The notes under the pieces were generated by a model. It worked only from the letters and a program-made list of their open reading frames with translations, was not told the DNA's origin and searched no databases. The position numbers and the translations under genes are program-made. DNA of 64,000 nt from Paenibacillus timonensis (lineage in GTDB: Bacteria > Bacillota > Bacilli > Paenibacillales > Paenibacillaceae), in contig NZ_JAKSXN010000027.1 of assembly GCF_022427145.1 (NCBI RefSeq), forward strand, positions 1 through 64,000, read 5' to 3'. Shown piece after piece: positions 36,788-46,324 of the stretch. The first letter of the stretch is position 1. Each line of letters begins with the position of its first letter.

Positions 36788-36856
36788 ACATTGAACCCGT
36801 GATTTATCACGTTGAAGAATTTGATCCCAAAAGGGCAGTCCTTGTGACTGCTCTTT
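36788..36856 (+). ncRNA. Predicted small RNA 1 (about 70 nt)
   Basis: Downstream of a near-consensus promoter, the sequence folds into a perfect hairpin, CGTGA (36798-36802) with TCACG (36807-36811), an A/T-rich linker with TTTGATCCC, and a terminator hairpin, AAGGGCAGTC (36831-36840) with GACTGCTCTT (36846-36855), followed by T residues. It has no open frame of note. The layout recurs in the next unit (shared ACATTGA.CCCG start, TTTAT loop), so the two are paralogues. Function unknown; it resembles no family I can name. Confidence 0.65.
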
Positions 36857-36880
36857 TGTCATATTTTTTTATTGCTTGCA

Positions 36881-36960
36881 TATAATAAAAACACATTGAT
36901 CCCGCAGTTTATCTGCGTGCTAAAATGATCAAGGAGCCCAAGTTGTTAGGGCTCCTGTTT
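36881..36960 (+). ncRNA. Predicted small RNA 2, paralogue of the first, with its own -10 box
   Basis: TATAAT (36881-36886) provides a -10 box and the transcript would begin near 36891. The start ACATTGATCCCG repeats that of RNA 1. CGCAG (36903-36907) pairs with CTGCG (36913-36917) around TTTAT, TTGATC (36896-36901) can pair with GATCAA (36927-36932), and AGGAGCCC (36932-36939) with GGGCTCCT (36949-36956) plus TTT forms the terminator. Compensating changes between the two units keep the hairpins intact, which argues for a functional RNA. Confidence 0.62.
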
Positions 36961-36995
36961 CATGTTGGTAAAGGTTTTAGTTTACCCTATCAATA

Positions 36996-37122
36996 GATAC
37001 GGTGAACCGTATCATAAATAGTGGTTCAGCAGACAGAGAATTGAGTTTTAAGGTTGCGGCTTCGATGCTGAACCTGCCAGTTGGAGCCTAAACACTCGAG
37101 GGGCGGAACCCCCTCTTTTTTT
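36996..37122 (+). ncRNA. Third structured unit with perfect palindrome and terminator
   Basis: GATACGGT-GA-ACCGTATC (36996-37013) is a perfect 18-bp palindrome, either an operator or a hairpin. Then GGTTCAGCA (37023-37031) pairs exactly with TGCTGAACC (37066-37074). A strong terminator, GAGGGG (37098-37103) with CCCCTC (37110-37115) and seven T residues, ends the unit. No reading frame fits. It could be a third small RNA, but a promoter is not obvious, so the 5' end is a guess. Confidence 0.5.
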
Positions 37123-37595
37123 GTCTGTCTATGTTGTACGTAGTTTTTCTAGATTTATCAGACACAATTACTCACATATTGCTGCCCCCAATAGTTCTTT
37201 TTAAGATTGTCCTCAGTAGGTTCTAGAAAACGGTTCAAGATGTGATTCTAAATATATTGGGCTTATATGAGGCGTTAGCTCTTTACTCCTGGCTTGCCCC
37301 CCAGTAAGAAAAAGTCTTCCTTATCGCATCTGTAAGCAACTTTTACTTTTTTCAATCGGAACTCGATCCTCGACATTGGAAGCCTATCAATTCCCGTAGC
37401 TTCCTTTAGTCACCTTTATTAATCGTATTAACAGACTGATAGCGATGACCTTGCGCCCTATAAGCGGTGGGTTAGTAGGATTGAAAGATAGAATAGTATT
37501 GAAGTAGCGATAAACAAGCAGTTTCTTAAGAAGTAGCCCCATCGCGATGAAGTTAGGTTTACGTTGGGGGTATGAGTTTTGAAAAACTGATATCC
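37123..37595. other. Long gap without recognisable gene
   Basis: Between the third structured unit and motif copy F I see no convincing reading frame, ribosome site or repeat. It may be decayed sequence or hold an untranslated RNA I cannot detect. Confidence 0.4.
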
Positions 37596-37642
37596 AAACA
37601 AATGTTCGCTGACAACAAAGTGAGAAATGCAGAAGTTATAAT
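37596..37642 (+). promoter_or_regulatory. Island motif copy F, upstream of the dynamin operon
   Basis: AAACAAATGTTCG (from 37596), CTGACA at 37609-37614, 22 bp, TATAAT at 37637-37642. The leader to the dynamin gene is about 240 bp. It includes AGGAGG at 37717-37722 and a six-codon reading starting GTG that ends before the main gene, possibly a remnant. Confidence 0.8.
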
Positions 37643-37884
37643 GAAGTCAAACAAAAAAACGGCTATGACTTTTGACTTACAGAAAGTAAAATCTTAAGTC
37701 CCAAGAGAAGGTCTAGGAGGAATAAGTGTCGAATTTAGTTGTATAATAGTCTCAGTTCCATTGTCCTATTATGGGCGTATTGAATTGCGAAATTTATACT
37801 ATTCGTGTGTGAACGTTGAGTAGTTCCGTAATGAAACAATCATCTCAAACTTGATCTAAATTACAATGGAGTGGGCGTGACGTC

Positions 37885-40212
37885 ATGGTTTATATTTACA
37901 CAATAATTGGCATGATTTTTTCGGTAGTATTTAGCGTCCTAGCTGGAGCAATTTTAAATGGATGCTTGAAAATAATTAGAATGAGAATGATCTCACCGCT
38001 AATTATGATCGTAATGCTGTTGCCACTGTTAAACCCGGAAGAACTCTGGAGCATCTTCTTCTACTTCGGGCTAATCTTCTTGTCGGTCTGGTGCATATTG
38101 TGTGCCATTTACATTTGGTTAACACTTAAAGGTATTATTAATGCGGATGAACAAACAGACAATATGTGGAACTTTCTGTACTCGATTTACTTCTTGTTCG
38201 CTTCTTACTTAAGAGACTTCCCTTATCAGTGGATCGAACTGAATTGGCATATAAGTGTTAATCGAATTGTCATTACTGTGACGAGCTCTGCTTTGGCCTT
38301 CGTGATGATAGTTACCTGTTTAAGAGCTATTCTACGTCCATATAAGCAAATTTTGAGCCAAGTAAAAAGACCTCACCCTGTTGCTCGCACAACAGTAATC
38401 AACTTGCTTGCAAGTATTGAGCCAAGTCGTAGATATGCTAGTACTGTGTATATTGAGGCGATTATAGAACGATTAAAGGAAAGAAAGAAATTATTTGAAT
38501 TGATACAGAATGGGACTAAATACCTTGTTAGCAAAAAAACAGCTGCCCAATATAACCTAACTACATCAGTGGGGGGGGATCCGAAACATAATTCCTCCTA
38601 TGCCTTTGTCGCCGAGGGTCAAGAACCAATGCAGTCCGAAGTTAAGGAAACGAGACAAAGAGGGACTGATCATTCGTGTGGCGGGATTGTTGATGAAGAG
38701 CGTTTCCTAGCACTTTTGAGGCAGAATTTTAATGAACATCCCTTACAGGGGAAAAGTATGGATATGAAACGAAATTATCTCCTTGTGCTTTTTGATATAC
38801 TGGAATCCCGGCAGGATTATAAACCGTTTCTGACTATTCTTCACCAACAATATATTAGTCTACTCGGCTTAAATAACCAGGATAATGTGGAGGCTACGGT
38901 ACATATGGTTGAGCCTGCTAACGATCGTCAGTTGGAGGCTGCATTTGGAGTGGTAAAAAAGAGATATGTGAAGGTCAAAGGTTGGAAAATAAATTCTTTT
39001 ACGTTGAAACACGCCTTATTGGGAGAGTACTTATTTCTAGGCAATGCTCTTTACGGAGACGCCATTAAGAGTCAGGTGGGCAATCTTCTTGCAAAGCGTC
39101 TTCGTATACGAGCAGCCGATTATGGAAGCATAGTTGCTTTTTGTACTGCTCTTAAAGAAGACGAATTGAAATTAGCTCAATTACTTCTATTGAAATTTAA
39201 GCCATCTTTACGAGCGCAGTTGAATCATTTGTATCAAAGGGCTGTCTTAACCGATAAAATTGTTCATCGAAAAAGGCACCGAACTGCAGTTATTGCAACA
39301 ATGAGCGCAGGTAAATCGACATTCATTAATGCTTTAGCTGGGCTAACCCTCGTGCCGTCAAAAAGTCAGGCTTGCACCGCTATGATTACAACCTTGCTCG
39401 TAAATAACGAAGTGGGGCATTGTTTTGGTTGCGTTGGTAACAAGGAGCAAAGAAAAACATACGAGGGAATCCTTCAATCTGATACGATCGAGGTATGGAA
39501 TCAAGCAGGAAGTGGAGCGATCTATGTGGAGGGTCCCATAGCCGGGCTAACGATGGATTCAGTGATACCCGTATTTATTGATACGCCTGGAACAAATTAC
39601 TCCCAGGATCCTACTCATAGCCAGATTACATACAGTTTCCTGGAGAAGCGGGAATTCGACTCCATTGTGTATCTCATTAATGCGACCCAAATCTCGACCG
39701 AAGACGACATTCGCCTTCGTAAGAAAATCATTGAGATATGGAAAGAAGGCGGAAAGAGCATTATCTTTTTGCTGAATCGCATCGACGAGTTTGATTTGGA
39801 AGGCGACGATAATGTTGCTCAGTCCGTCGATCAACTGGTCAAGGAATTGAGGGGACAAGGTGTCGAGCAGCCGAAGGTTATTCCGATATCTGCTTACGCT
39901 GCTAAATTGTTTCGAATGGCAATCGCAGGATTGAGCATGAGTAAGAAGGAGCACAAGGATTATGAAGCTTTCTGTCGATTGTTTATTGATGATGCAGTAG
40001 ATCTAACCTCGTATGTTTTTCCTGTAGAGTCAACTGCTGAACTCCCTTTAATAGGGGGCAGCGACATGACTGCCAGCGTGGAAAAAACATACAGTAACAG
40101 TCAGCTCGAGCTTGCATTAGAACGGACAGGCATCAAATTGGTCGAGCGAATTATAGCCGATACGGCAAACCATCAAGGAGGGCAACAACTGCATGGCTCA
40201 AGTATTTTTTAA
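37885..40212 (+). CDS. Dynamin-like GTPase with N-terminal membrane segments
   Basis: The 775-residue protein opens with about four membrane segments (residues about 3-25, 32-50, 55-78 and 130-155), then about 300 residues of unknown fold. A dynamin-type GTPase follows: G1 IATMSAGKSTFINALAG near 470, G3 FIDTPGTNYS near 564 and G4 LLNRIDEFD near 630. G2 is probably the Thr in KSQACTAMITTLL. Bacterial dynamin-like proteins remodel membranes and some act in phage defence. ATG 37885 follows GGAGTGGG. The 3' end overlaps the second dynamin gene by 20 bp, so the two GTPases are probably partners. Confidence 0.85.
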   Translation: MVYIYTIIGMIFSVVFSVLAGAILNGCLKIIRMRMISPLIMIVMLLPLLNPEELWSIFFYFGLIFLSVWCILCAIYIWLTLKGIINADEQTDNMWNFLYSIYFLFASYLRDFPYQWIELNWHISVNRIVITVTSSALAFVMIVTCLRAILRPYKQILSQVKRPHPVARTTVINLLASIEPSRRYASTVYIEAIIERLKERKKLFELIQNGTKYLVSKKTAAQYNLTTSVGGDPKHNSSYAFVAEGQEPMQSEVKETRQRGTDHSCGGIVDEERFLALLRQNFNEHPLQGKSMDMKRNYLLVLFDILESRQDYKPFLTILHQQYISLLGLNNQDNVEATVHMVEPANDRQLEAAFGVVKKRYVKVKGWKINSFTLKHALLGEYLFLGNALYGDAIKSQVGNLLAKRLRIRAADYGSIVAFCTALKEDELKLAQLLLLKFKPSLRAQLNHLYQRAVLTDKIVHRKRHRTAVIATMSAGKSTFINALAGLTLVPSKSQACTAMITTLLVNNEVGHCFGCVGNKEQRKTYEGILQSDTIEVWNQAGSGAIYVEGPIAGLTMDSVIPVFIDTPGTNYSQDPTHSQITYSFLEKREFDSIVYLINATQISTEDDIRLRKKIIEIWKEGGKSIIFLLNRIDEFDLEGDDNVAQSVDQLVKELRGQGVEQPKVIPISAYAAKLFRMAIAGLSMSKKEHKDYEAFCRLFIDDAVDLTSYVFPVESTAELPLIGGSDMTASVEKTYSNSQLELALERTGIKLVERIIADTANHQGGQQLHGSSIF

Positions 40213-42448
40213 GTACAACCCGTATAAATTGGAATCTTTTATTACATATAACGACAAGAGCATTTCCGAGGATAGCAAGCTGTATCCTTTTCTCAATGAG
40301 AGATTACAAGTTTGGATGGATCGACTAGTTCCGATCTTGAAGGAAGAATGCAACGATGATGCAATTCATATCCGCTTCCATGGTACATTTCTTGATTATC
40401 AGGATTTGTACGGGACTGTGATGGAAACTGACGAGGATGTGTCCTTCACAATCGAGCATATTCCAGCCGAGGAGTCGACTGATAAATTCCGCGAGTTGAC
40501 ACAGTTGTTTGACGAAATGCTAGACGGTCCTTTCGATGATCTAAAGGATGAACAAATTCAAGAGAATTTCAAAAAAGCGCTAGGCTCTGAGTTTGAGGTG
40601 AGCGTGATCGCAACTATGAGTTCCGGAAAATCCACCTTGATTAATGCCATGCTTGGCCAGGAATTTGTACCGGCAAAGAACGAAGCATGTACGGCAACAA
40701 TTACTCGTATACGGGATACAGATGGTATGACTGGTTTTACTGCAGTTTGCCTGGATAAGGATAAGAACGTATTGCTTGAGGAACAGTATGTTGATTTAGA
40801 GATGATGAAGCAGTTCAATGAAAATGAAGGGATATCTTATATTGAGGTTAACGGGGATATTCCTTTTATCCATACCCGCAAGGCGAATCTGATTATGGTT
40901 GATACACCGGGGCCGAACAATTCACGTAATTCCGATCACCGCGACCACACTTATCGAATAATTAAAAACGAAGCCAAGCCAATGGTTCTTTATGTGCTCA
41001 ATGCGACACAACTGGCTACCGATGACGACAACAATCTTCTTCGAAGCGTCGCTGAAGCTATGAGTGTTGGGGGCAAGCAGTCCAAAGACAGGTTCATATT
41101 CGCAGTTAATAAGATTGATCAGTACGATACGGAGCGTTCCGATAGCATTGACGATGCGCTGAAAAATATACGAGAATACCTCTCTCAATATGGGATCGAG
41201 AATCCGAATGTATTCCCTATATCGGCAGAGTTGGCAAAGGTGATTCGTCTTTACCAACGGGGCGTTGCACTGACTCGTAAACAAGAGAAGACGCTTGCGG
41301 ACTACGATCTGTTTAATGATATGCCGCAACTTCACTTGACCCAGTATGCGAAGCTTCCTGAGGCACGGAAGAAGGAAATTGAAGATCGAGCGCGTCAAGC
41401 CAGACAGCATGGCAACGTTTACGAAGAAGCTCTTATCCATACAGGTGTTCCTGCGATCGAAGAAGCGATTAATGAATACCTGGAAAAGTATGCAGTTACG
41501 GCCAAGGTCAAAAATGCAGTCGATACGTTTCGCAAGAAAGTGGAAGAAAAACGCATGCTGGATCAGCTCCTAAAAGAAATTGAACATAACCATGGGGAAC
41601 AAGAGAAATTAAATGAACGCATGAAACACGTCGAGACGCAATTAAGTGAAGGAAAGGCCATGGAGAAATTCAAGGAGAAGATCCAAAGTCTATCCTTTGA
41701 CGCTAAAAATTCCCGCATCAAGGATCTTCGCAAAAAAATTGAATTGACTCTTAAAGGGAAGTCTTCGGAGAAGATGACCGTTAACGAAGTCGAGGCTGCC
41801 ATATCTAAGCTGATCCGGAGTATTCATAACCTCCAAAGCGATGTGACCACCGAGCTTGAAAAGCTGGTTAACGAGGAACTTCGAAATGATGCGGAACGCT
41901 TGCTGGGTGAATATACCTCGTACATTCAAAGTCTTTTACAGGATAATGACTTAAGTGTTGGTCGTTATTCCGGTGAGAGCCGAAAGTTTGTTCTCGGTGA
42001 TCTGCCTGACGGAGACGATCTTATCCAGGCCTACAAAAAGACGGAAAAGGAGAAGGTCGGCGAGGAATGGGTGAAGAACGAAAATAAAAAGTTCTATAAA
42101 CCGTGGACCTGGTTTCAAAAAAGCGGTGAGTACAAGCCGATCTATGAAGACAGAGAATATGTCAATGGTGAGATGGTGTTTGACGAATATTTGAAACCGG
42201 TTCGCGGGGAGTTTTATGAGAACCTTGACTACGCTGAGCAACAATTGAAAGAGGAGTCCAAAAAGCTGAAGGCTTTCTTTCTGGCAGAGCTCAACAAGCT
42301 GGAGCAGGTGATAAAGAAAAAGGTTGTTGAACTAAAGACGTTGACTGGGGATAGCCGCGCATTGGAATCGAGAATTAATGAAGATCGCCAGAAGATGGCT
42401 TGGTTAAACAGCTTTATAATGAAATTGGATTCGATACTTGAAATATAA
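40193..42448 (+). CDS. Dynamin-like GTPase, second of the pair
   Basis: 751 residues with the GTPase near the N-terminus: G1 IATMSSGKSTLINAMLGQEF near residue 140, EACTATITRI for G2, G3 MVDTPGPNNSRNSDH near 235 and G4 FAVNKIDQYD near 304. Long coiled-coil stretches occupy about 440-600 and the C-terminal 60 residues. The two P-loops are very similar, so the genes arose by duplication, but this one has no membrane segments. A cytoplasmic/membrane pair would fit dynamin heterodimers that tether membranes. RBS AAGGAGGG precedes ATG 40193. Confidence 0.88.
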   Translation: MAQVFFKYNPYKLESFITYNDKSISEDSKLYPFLNERLQVWMDRLVPILKEECNDDAIHIRFHGTFLDYQDLYGTVMETDEDVSFTIEHIPAEESTDKFRELTQLFDEMLDGPFDDLKDEQIQENFKKALGSEFEVSVIATMSSGKSTLINAMLGQEFVPAKNEACTATITRIRDTDGMTGFTAVCLDKDKNVLLEEQYVDLEMMKQFNENEGISYIEVNGDIPFIHTRKANLIMVDTPGPNNSRNSDHRDHTYRIIKNEAKPMVLYVLNATQLATDDDNNLLRSVAEAMSVGGKQSKDRFIFAVNKIDQYDTERSDSIDDALKNIREYLSQYGIENPNVFPISAELAKVIRLYQRGVALTRKQEKTLADYDLFNDMPQLHLTQYAKLPEARKKEIEDRARQARQHGNVYEEALIHTGVPAIEEAINEYLEKYAVTAKVKNAVDTFRKKVEEKRMLDQLLKEIEHNHGEQEKLNERMKHVETQLSEGKAMEKFKEKIQSLSFDAKNSRIKDLRKKIELTLKGKSSEKMTVNEVEAAISKLIRSIHNLQSDVTTELEKLVNEELRNDAERLLGEYTSYIQSLLQDNDLSVGRYSGESRKFVLGDLPDGDDLIQAYKKTEKEKVGEEWVKNENKKFYKPWTWFQKSGEYKPIYEDREYVNGEMVFDEYLKPVRGEFYENLDYAEQQLKEESKKLKAFFLAELNKLEQVIKKKVVELKTLTGDSRALESRINEDRQKMAWLNSFIMKLDSILEI

Positions 42449-42460
42449 GGATGGGTAGAT

Positions 42461-43102
42461 ATGTGGATAACAAACGCTTATTTGCAGGAAGCGATTTCTA
42501 AAAAAAATTATATTCGGATTCGTAATGAGCTGTGCAGCATAATTCATAAAGATCCCATTTTCCATACCGGAGATTTTGAGACAGCTCTTCAATATGTGAA
42601 ACGCTATATACCAGATGTCGTTCAAGTGCATGATAACCTTCCCTTTTCTGGCCGTGAACATTGGGATGATGAGTATTGGGCGCTGGTTGTCTCAGAGCTT
42701 ATGGATAACTTTTCGATGGAACGGATCGAGCATGTAAAGCAAATTGGACGTCATCTGCATGGATGGTCAGCGCCGGCTCAAGGAGTCCCCCAGCGCCAAA
42801 GCAGCAATTTTGAACAAGCGGGAGCACAACCGTCAGCACTGAGATCCAATGTGGGAGCGGGACTACGATCTTCCAGGCCTGTTTCATCGGCCTCTCAGCC
42901 CCAAACTCGTGCCGTTTTCACCCGCAGCAACTATTCCCGAAGCAGAGGAACAGCGCAAAAAAAGATTGGGGCCGCCGCGATAGCAGCAGGGGTTATAATA
43001 GCGGGAACGGCGGCAATCGGATTCAAGAAGACGGTTCTCTTGGCTGGAGCGGCGGCACTGATCGGCGGAGCATATCTGATCTTGAAGAGCAGAAAACGCT
43101 AG
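42461..43102 (+). CDS. Hypothetical protein with C-terminal glycine-zipper membrane segments
   Basis: 213 residues. The first 100 are globular (MWITNAYLQEAISKKNYIRI). A Pro/Ser/Gln-rich linker (about 105-160) leads to two hydrophobic stretches at about 170-205 (IGAAAIAAGVIIAGTAAIGF and LLAGAAALIGGAYLIL) rich in Gly and Ala, a glycine-zipper-like hairpin. It starts 12 bp after the second dynamin gene. It may insert into membranes or anchor the complex. I do not recognise the family. Confidence 0.68.
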   Translation: MWITNAYLQEAISKKNYIRIRNELCSIIHKDPIFHTGDFETALQYVKRYIPDVVQVHDNLPFSGREHWDDEYWALVVSELMDNFSMERIEHVKQIGRHLHGWSAPAQGVPQRQSSNFEQAGAQPSALRSNVGAGLRSSRPVSSASQPQTRAVFTRSNYSRSRGTAQKKIGAAAIAAGVIIAGTAAIGFKKTVLLAGAAALIGGAYLILKSRKR

Positions 43103-43195
43103 TTTCGAGTTCGGTTGAGGTTAAGAACCGTGCGTTGTATGACAACGAGATGAAATTGGCACAGCTGAGATTCAGCGGAGATGGAGGGAATACAA

Positions 43196-46100
43196 ATGGA
43201 CAAGCTTGATATTCGGCAAGAGGAGCAGCTAAAACAATCCTTCGAACTGGCAGATCACATTGTGATGAAGAAGTATCTTTCTGAATTGGCTGACTATGAA
43301 GTTGTTCCGATGGATAAACATAGACAAATGCAAGAACTAGGGGACACGGTACGCTTATATAAGCTGGGGAAAATCGTCTATGACCAAAAGGAAATTGCTC
43401 TGGATAAACTCACCACGGTATACAATGCACTGGCTGGAAGCAAAGGTTCGCTCATCATTGTTATAACAAGCGATGGTGCCCATACGGATTTTTACATGGG
43501 GACAAAAGCGGAAGGAAATCCCGGAACGCTTGCAGCCTGTCAGAATACGCTTGAGAAAGCATTCAAGGGTAACTTTCCAGGCAGCGAACTAATTAAACTT
43601 AAGAATCAGCAGGCAAAGGAAGTTATTGAAGGCTTATTTCAATCAACCTACGAAAGCAGCCTGAATCCGGTATCCGCCGTTTCTGGCGTTGCATCTTTGC
43701 GGAATCAGGACAAGAACCAATTTGTCCAAGGTATTGAAAAGCTGCTGGACGCCATGAGGGGTGAGAAGTTTTCTGTCGTCTATGTAGCTGATCCGGTATC
43801 TCACAGTCGTTTGGATGATATCCGCAGCGGCTACGAGGATCTGTATACTCAGCTTTCTCCCTTTGCAGCGAGCGATCTTCAGTTCAGTGCAAATGAAAAT
43901 ACGGCCGTTACCGAAGGGCTGACTTCAGGTTTCTCCGAAACTGTCACGGAGAGTCTCTCCAAGACTAATGCGACAACGGAGAACAACACCCGTACATCGA
44001 ATCAATCTTCGAATACCGGGCGTAACATTATAACTACCTCATTTGTAAAATTGTTCGGTGGGAAGACCAGCACCTCGCGGAGCGAAAGTCATTCAACCGG
44101 TTACTCATCATCGCGAACAGAATCGATGACAAACGGCACTTCAATGATGAACTCTACACAGGAATCGACCTCCAAGGCGATCAGTGAAGGCACAGGGAGA
44201 AGTCTGCAGCTTAAAATGACGAACAAGGCAGTGGAATCTCTTATGGAACGCATTGACGATCAGCTGAATCGGCTGAAAAAGTCAGAGGATTTGGGATTGT
44301 GGAACAGTGCCGCATATTTTATTGCAGAAGATGTGCAAACGGTTAAAATCGCCGCAAATACCTATAAATCTCTGATGCGGGGCGATAACTCTGCGGTAGA
44401 AAACGCAGTTGTTAATACTTGGGACAATAAGAATAAGGCTAATCTAATTCAAGTTACCAATTATGTTGGGAAATTGACACATCCGCTTATCAATTTGGGC
44501 AGTAAATATGCGGGATACACTCAACAAGTAACCCCGGGAACGCTTGTAAACGGCTCTGAATTAGCCATACAGGCTGGATTGCCAATGAAGTCCATCGCTG
44601 GTCTTCCGGTTATTGAAGCCGCTGAATTTGGGCGTAATGTAACTGCGTACCAATCTATAAATTCTAAGTGCTCCATTACATTAGGCCATATATTTCACAT
44701 GGGAGCTGTCGAGCCGACAATGGTTGAACTGGATGTGGACAGTCTAGCTATGCATACCTTTGTAACCGGATCAACCGGCTCGGGAAAATCAAATACAATT
44801 TATCAGCTGCTTGATAAGCTGGACCGAAAAGATGTTCGTTTTCTTGTTATTGAACCGGCCAAAGGTGAGTATAAGCATGTGTTTGGCGGACGGGAAGATG
44901 TGCGGGTTTTAGGGACTAACGCTGCAGTATCTGAGGTGCTTCGGATTAATCCGTTTGCATTTCCGAATGACATCCATGTTCTTGAGCATTTAGATCGATT
45001 AATTGAAATCTTCAATGCCTGCTGGCCGATGTACGCAGCGATGCCGGCGGTATTAAAGGAAGCAATTGAAACTGCTTACATAAAATGTGGCTGGGACCTA
45101 GAGGAGTCTGTTAATTATAGCGGCTGCAATATCTTTCCGAGCTTCTTCACGCTTTTGGAGGTGCTTCCGGATACCATCCGTTCCTCAGAATATTCGCAAG
45201 AGGTGAAGAGCAACTATACTGGTGCACTAGTCACACGCGTTAAATCCATGACCAACGGAATTAATGGACGAATTTTTTCGGGTCAAGAAACTGAAGAAGC
45301 CGCGTTGTTTGACGGGAACTGTATCGTCGATTTAAGTCGAGTTGGCTCATCTGAAACGAAAGCCTTAATTATGGGCGTGCTTGTCATGCGACTTCAAGAA
45401 TACCGATCTGTGAACTCCAGTGGCATGAACAGCAGCTTGAAGCACGTCACAGTAATTGAAGAGGCTCACAATCTGCTTAGACGCACTTCCATTGAGCAGT
45501 CCCAGGAAGGAAGCAATCTGCAAGGGAAAGCCGTTGAAATGCTCGCCAATGCTATTGCTGAAATGCGAACCTTCGGTGAAGGGTTCATCATTTCAGATCA
45601 ATCACCTAATCTGCTTGATATGTCGGTCATTCGGAATACGAATACTAAAATTATTCTAAGATTGCCAGATGCACAGGATCGTACTCTTGTAGGACAATCT
45701 GCGAACTTAGATGATAAGCAGATCGCGGAACTGGCTAAACTTAGAGTAGGTGTTTCAGCTATCTATCAGAATAACTGGCTGCAGCCAGTTCTCTGTTTAG
45801 CTAAGCCCTTCGAAGGTGCGAAGTCTTATATTTTCGAGCCGGCAGCGGTTACAAAGAAACAAATTGACCGAAAAATGCTAGGCCAAATTATACAACTTCT
45901 CATGGTGGGAAGAACAGGCAAGCAGCCAGACCAGCTTGATATTGAGTCTCTGCTCGCTTGGCTGACCGAACAGTCCATTGATTATAAGACCAGAGCTACT
46001 ATTGTAAACCAGTTGCAGCAATGGAACCAGCAAGGGAAGATGGATGTATGGAAACAAGAGGAATTCGTTTTGTTGTCGACTTTGGTAACGGCTTTATATG

Positions 46101-46324
46101 ATGGAAAGCGAATCATTGCTTCTGCGCGCAAAGCTGCAGATATGCGTGCGTGGCACGAAGACATCCTGCATTCTATTCGCTCCATGTCTGAACTTTCGCT
46201 GAATGAGTCTACTGAAAATGCTGTAATACAATGCTTGTTAAGAGACGGTGCTTCCGAGGATGAAGAAGCGAAGCAATTTTATTTCTTATGGGTGGAAGAC
46301 GTGAATGGGAGGGCGATTATGTGA
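43196..46324 (+). CDS. HerA-like ATPase (DUF87-type)
   Basis: A large ATPase of about 1042 residues. The Walker A motif TGSTGSGKSNTIYQLLDKL is near residue 525 and Walker B VTVIEEAHNLLRR near 751, with MGVLVMRLQEYR and SDQSPNLLDMSVIRNTNTKI after, as in HerA/FtsK-like DNA translocases. A Ser/Thr-rich low-complexity stretch at about 238-338 divides it from an N-terminal domain of unknown fold. HerA proteins assemble as hexamers that pump DNA or work with a nuclease; the next gene encodes a nuclease-like protein. ATG 43196 follows GGAGGG at 43183-43188; the in-frame ATG 43181 overlaps that site. Confidence 0.87.
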   Translation: MDKLDIRQEEQLKQSFELADHIVMKKYLSELADYEVVPMDKHRQMQELGDTVRLYKLGKIVYDQKEIALDKLTTVYNALAGSKGSLIIVITSDGAHTDFYMGTKAEGNPGTLAACQNTLEKAFKGNFPGSELIKLKNQQAKEVIEGLFQSTYESSLNPVSAVSGVASLRNQDKNQFVQGIEKLLDAMRGEKFSVVYVADPVSHSRLDDIRSGYEDLYTQLSPFAASDLQFSANENTAVTEGLTSGFSETVTESLSKTNATTENNTRTSNQSSNTGRNIITTSFVKLFGGKTSTSRSESHSTGYSSSRTESMTNGTSMMNSTQESTSKAISEGTGRSLQLKMTNKAVESLMERIDDQLNRLKKSEDLGLWNSAAYFIAEDVQTVKIAANTYKSLMRGDNSAVENAVVNTWDNKNKANLIQVTNYVGKLTHPLINLGSKYAGYTQQVTPGTLVNGSELAIQAGLPMKSIAGLPVIEAAEFGRNVTAYQSINSKCSITLGHIFHMGAVEPTMVELDVDSLAMHTFVTGSTGSGKSNTIYQLLDKLDRKDVRFLVIEPAKGEYKHVFGGREDVRVLGTNAAVSEVLRINPFAFPNDIHVLEHLDRLIEIFNACWPMYAAMPAVLKEAIETAYIKCGWDLEESVNYSGCNIFPSFFTLLEVLPDTIRSSEYSQEVKSNYTGALVTRVKSMTNGINGRIFSGQETEEAALFDGNCIVDLSRVGSSETKALIMGVLVMRLQEYRSVNSSGMNSSLKHVTVIEEAHNLLRRTSIEQSQEGSNLQGKAVEMLANAIAEMRTFGEGFIISDQSPNLLDMSVIRNTNTKIILRLPDAQDRTLVGQSANLDDKQIAELAKLRVGVSAIYQNNWLQPVLCLAKPFEGAKSYIFEPAAVTKKQIDRKMLGQIIQLLMVGRTGKQPDQLDIESLLAWLTEQSIDYKTRATIVNQLQQWNQQGKMDVWKQEEFVLLSTLVTALYDGKRIIASARKAADMRAWHEDILHSIRSMSELSLNESTENAVIQCLLRDGASEDEEAKQFYFLWVEDVNGRAIM

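Noticed and set aside
36781..37122. A CRISPR array or type III antitoxin repeat array
   Set aside because: There are only two related units of unequal sequence, each with its own terminator, with no spacers and no short tandem repeats. No cas genes are present in the window.
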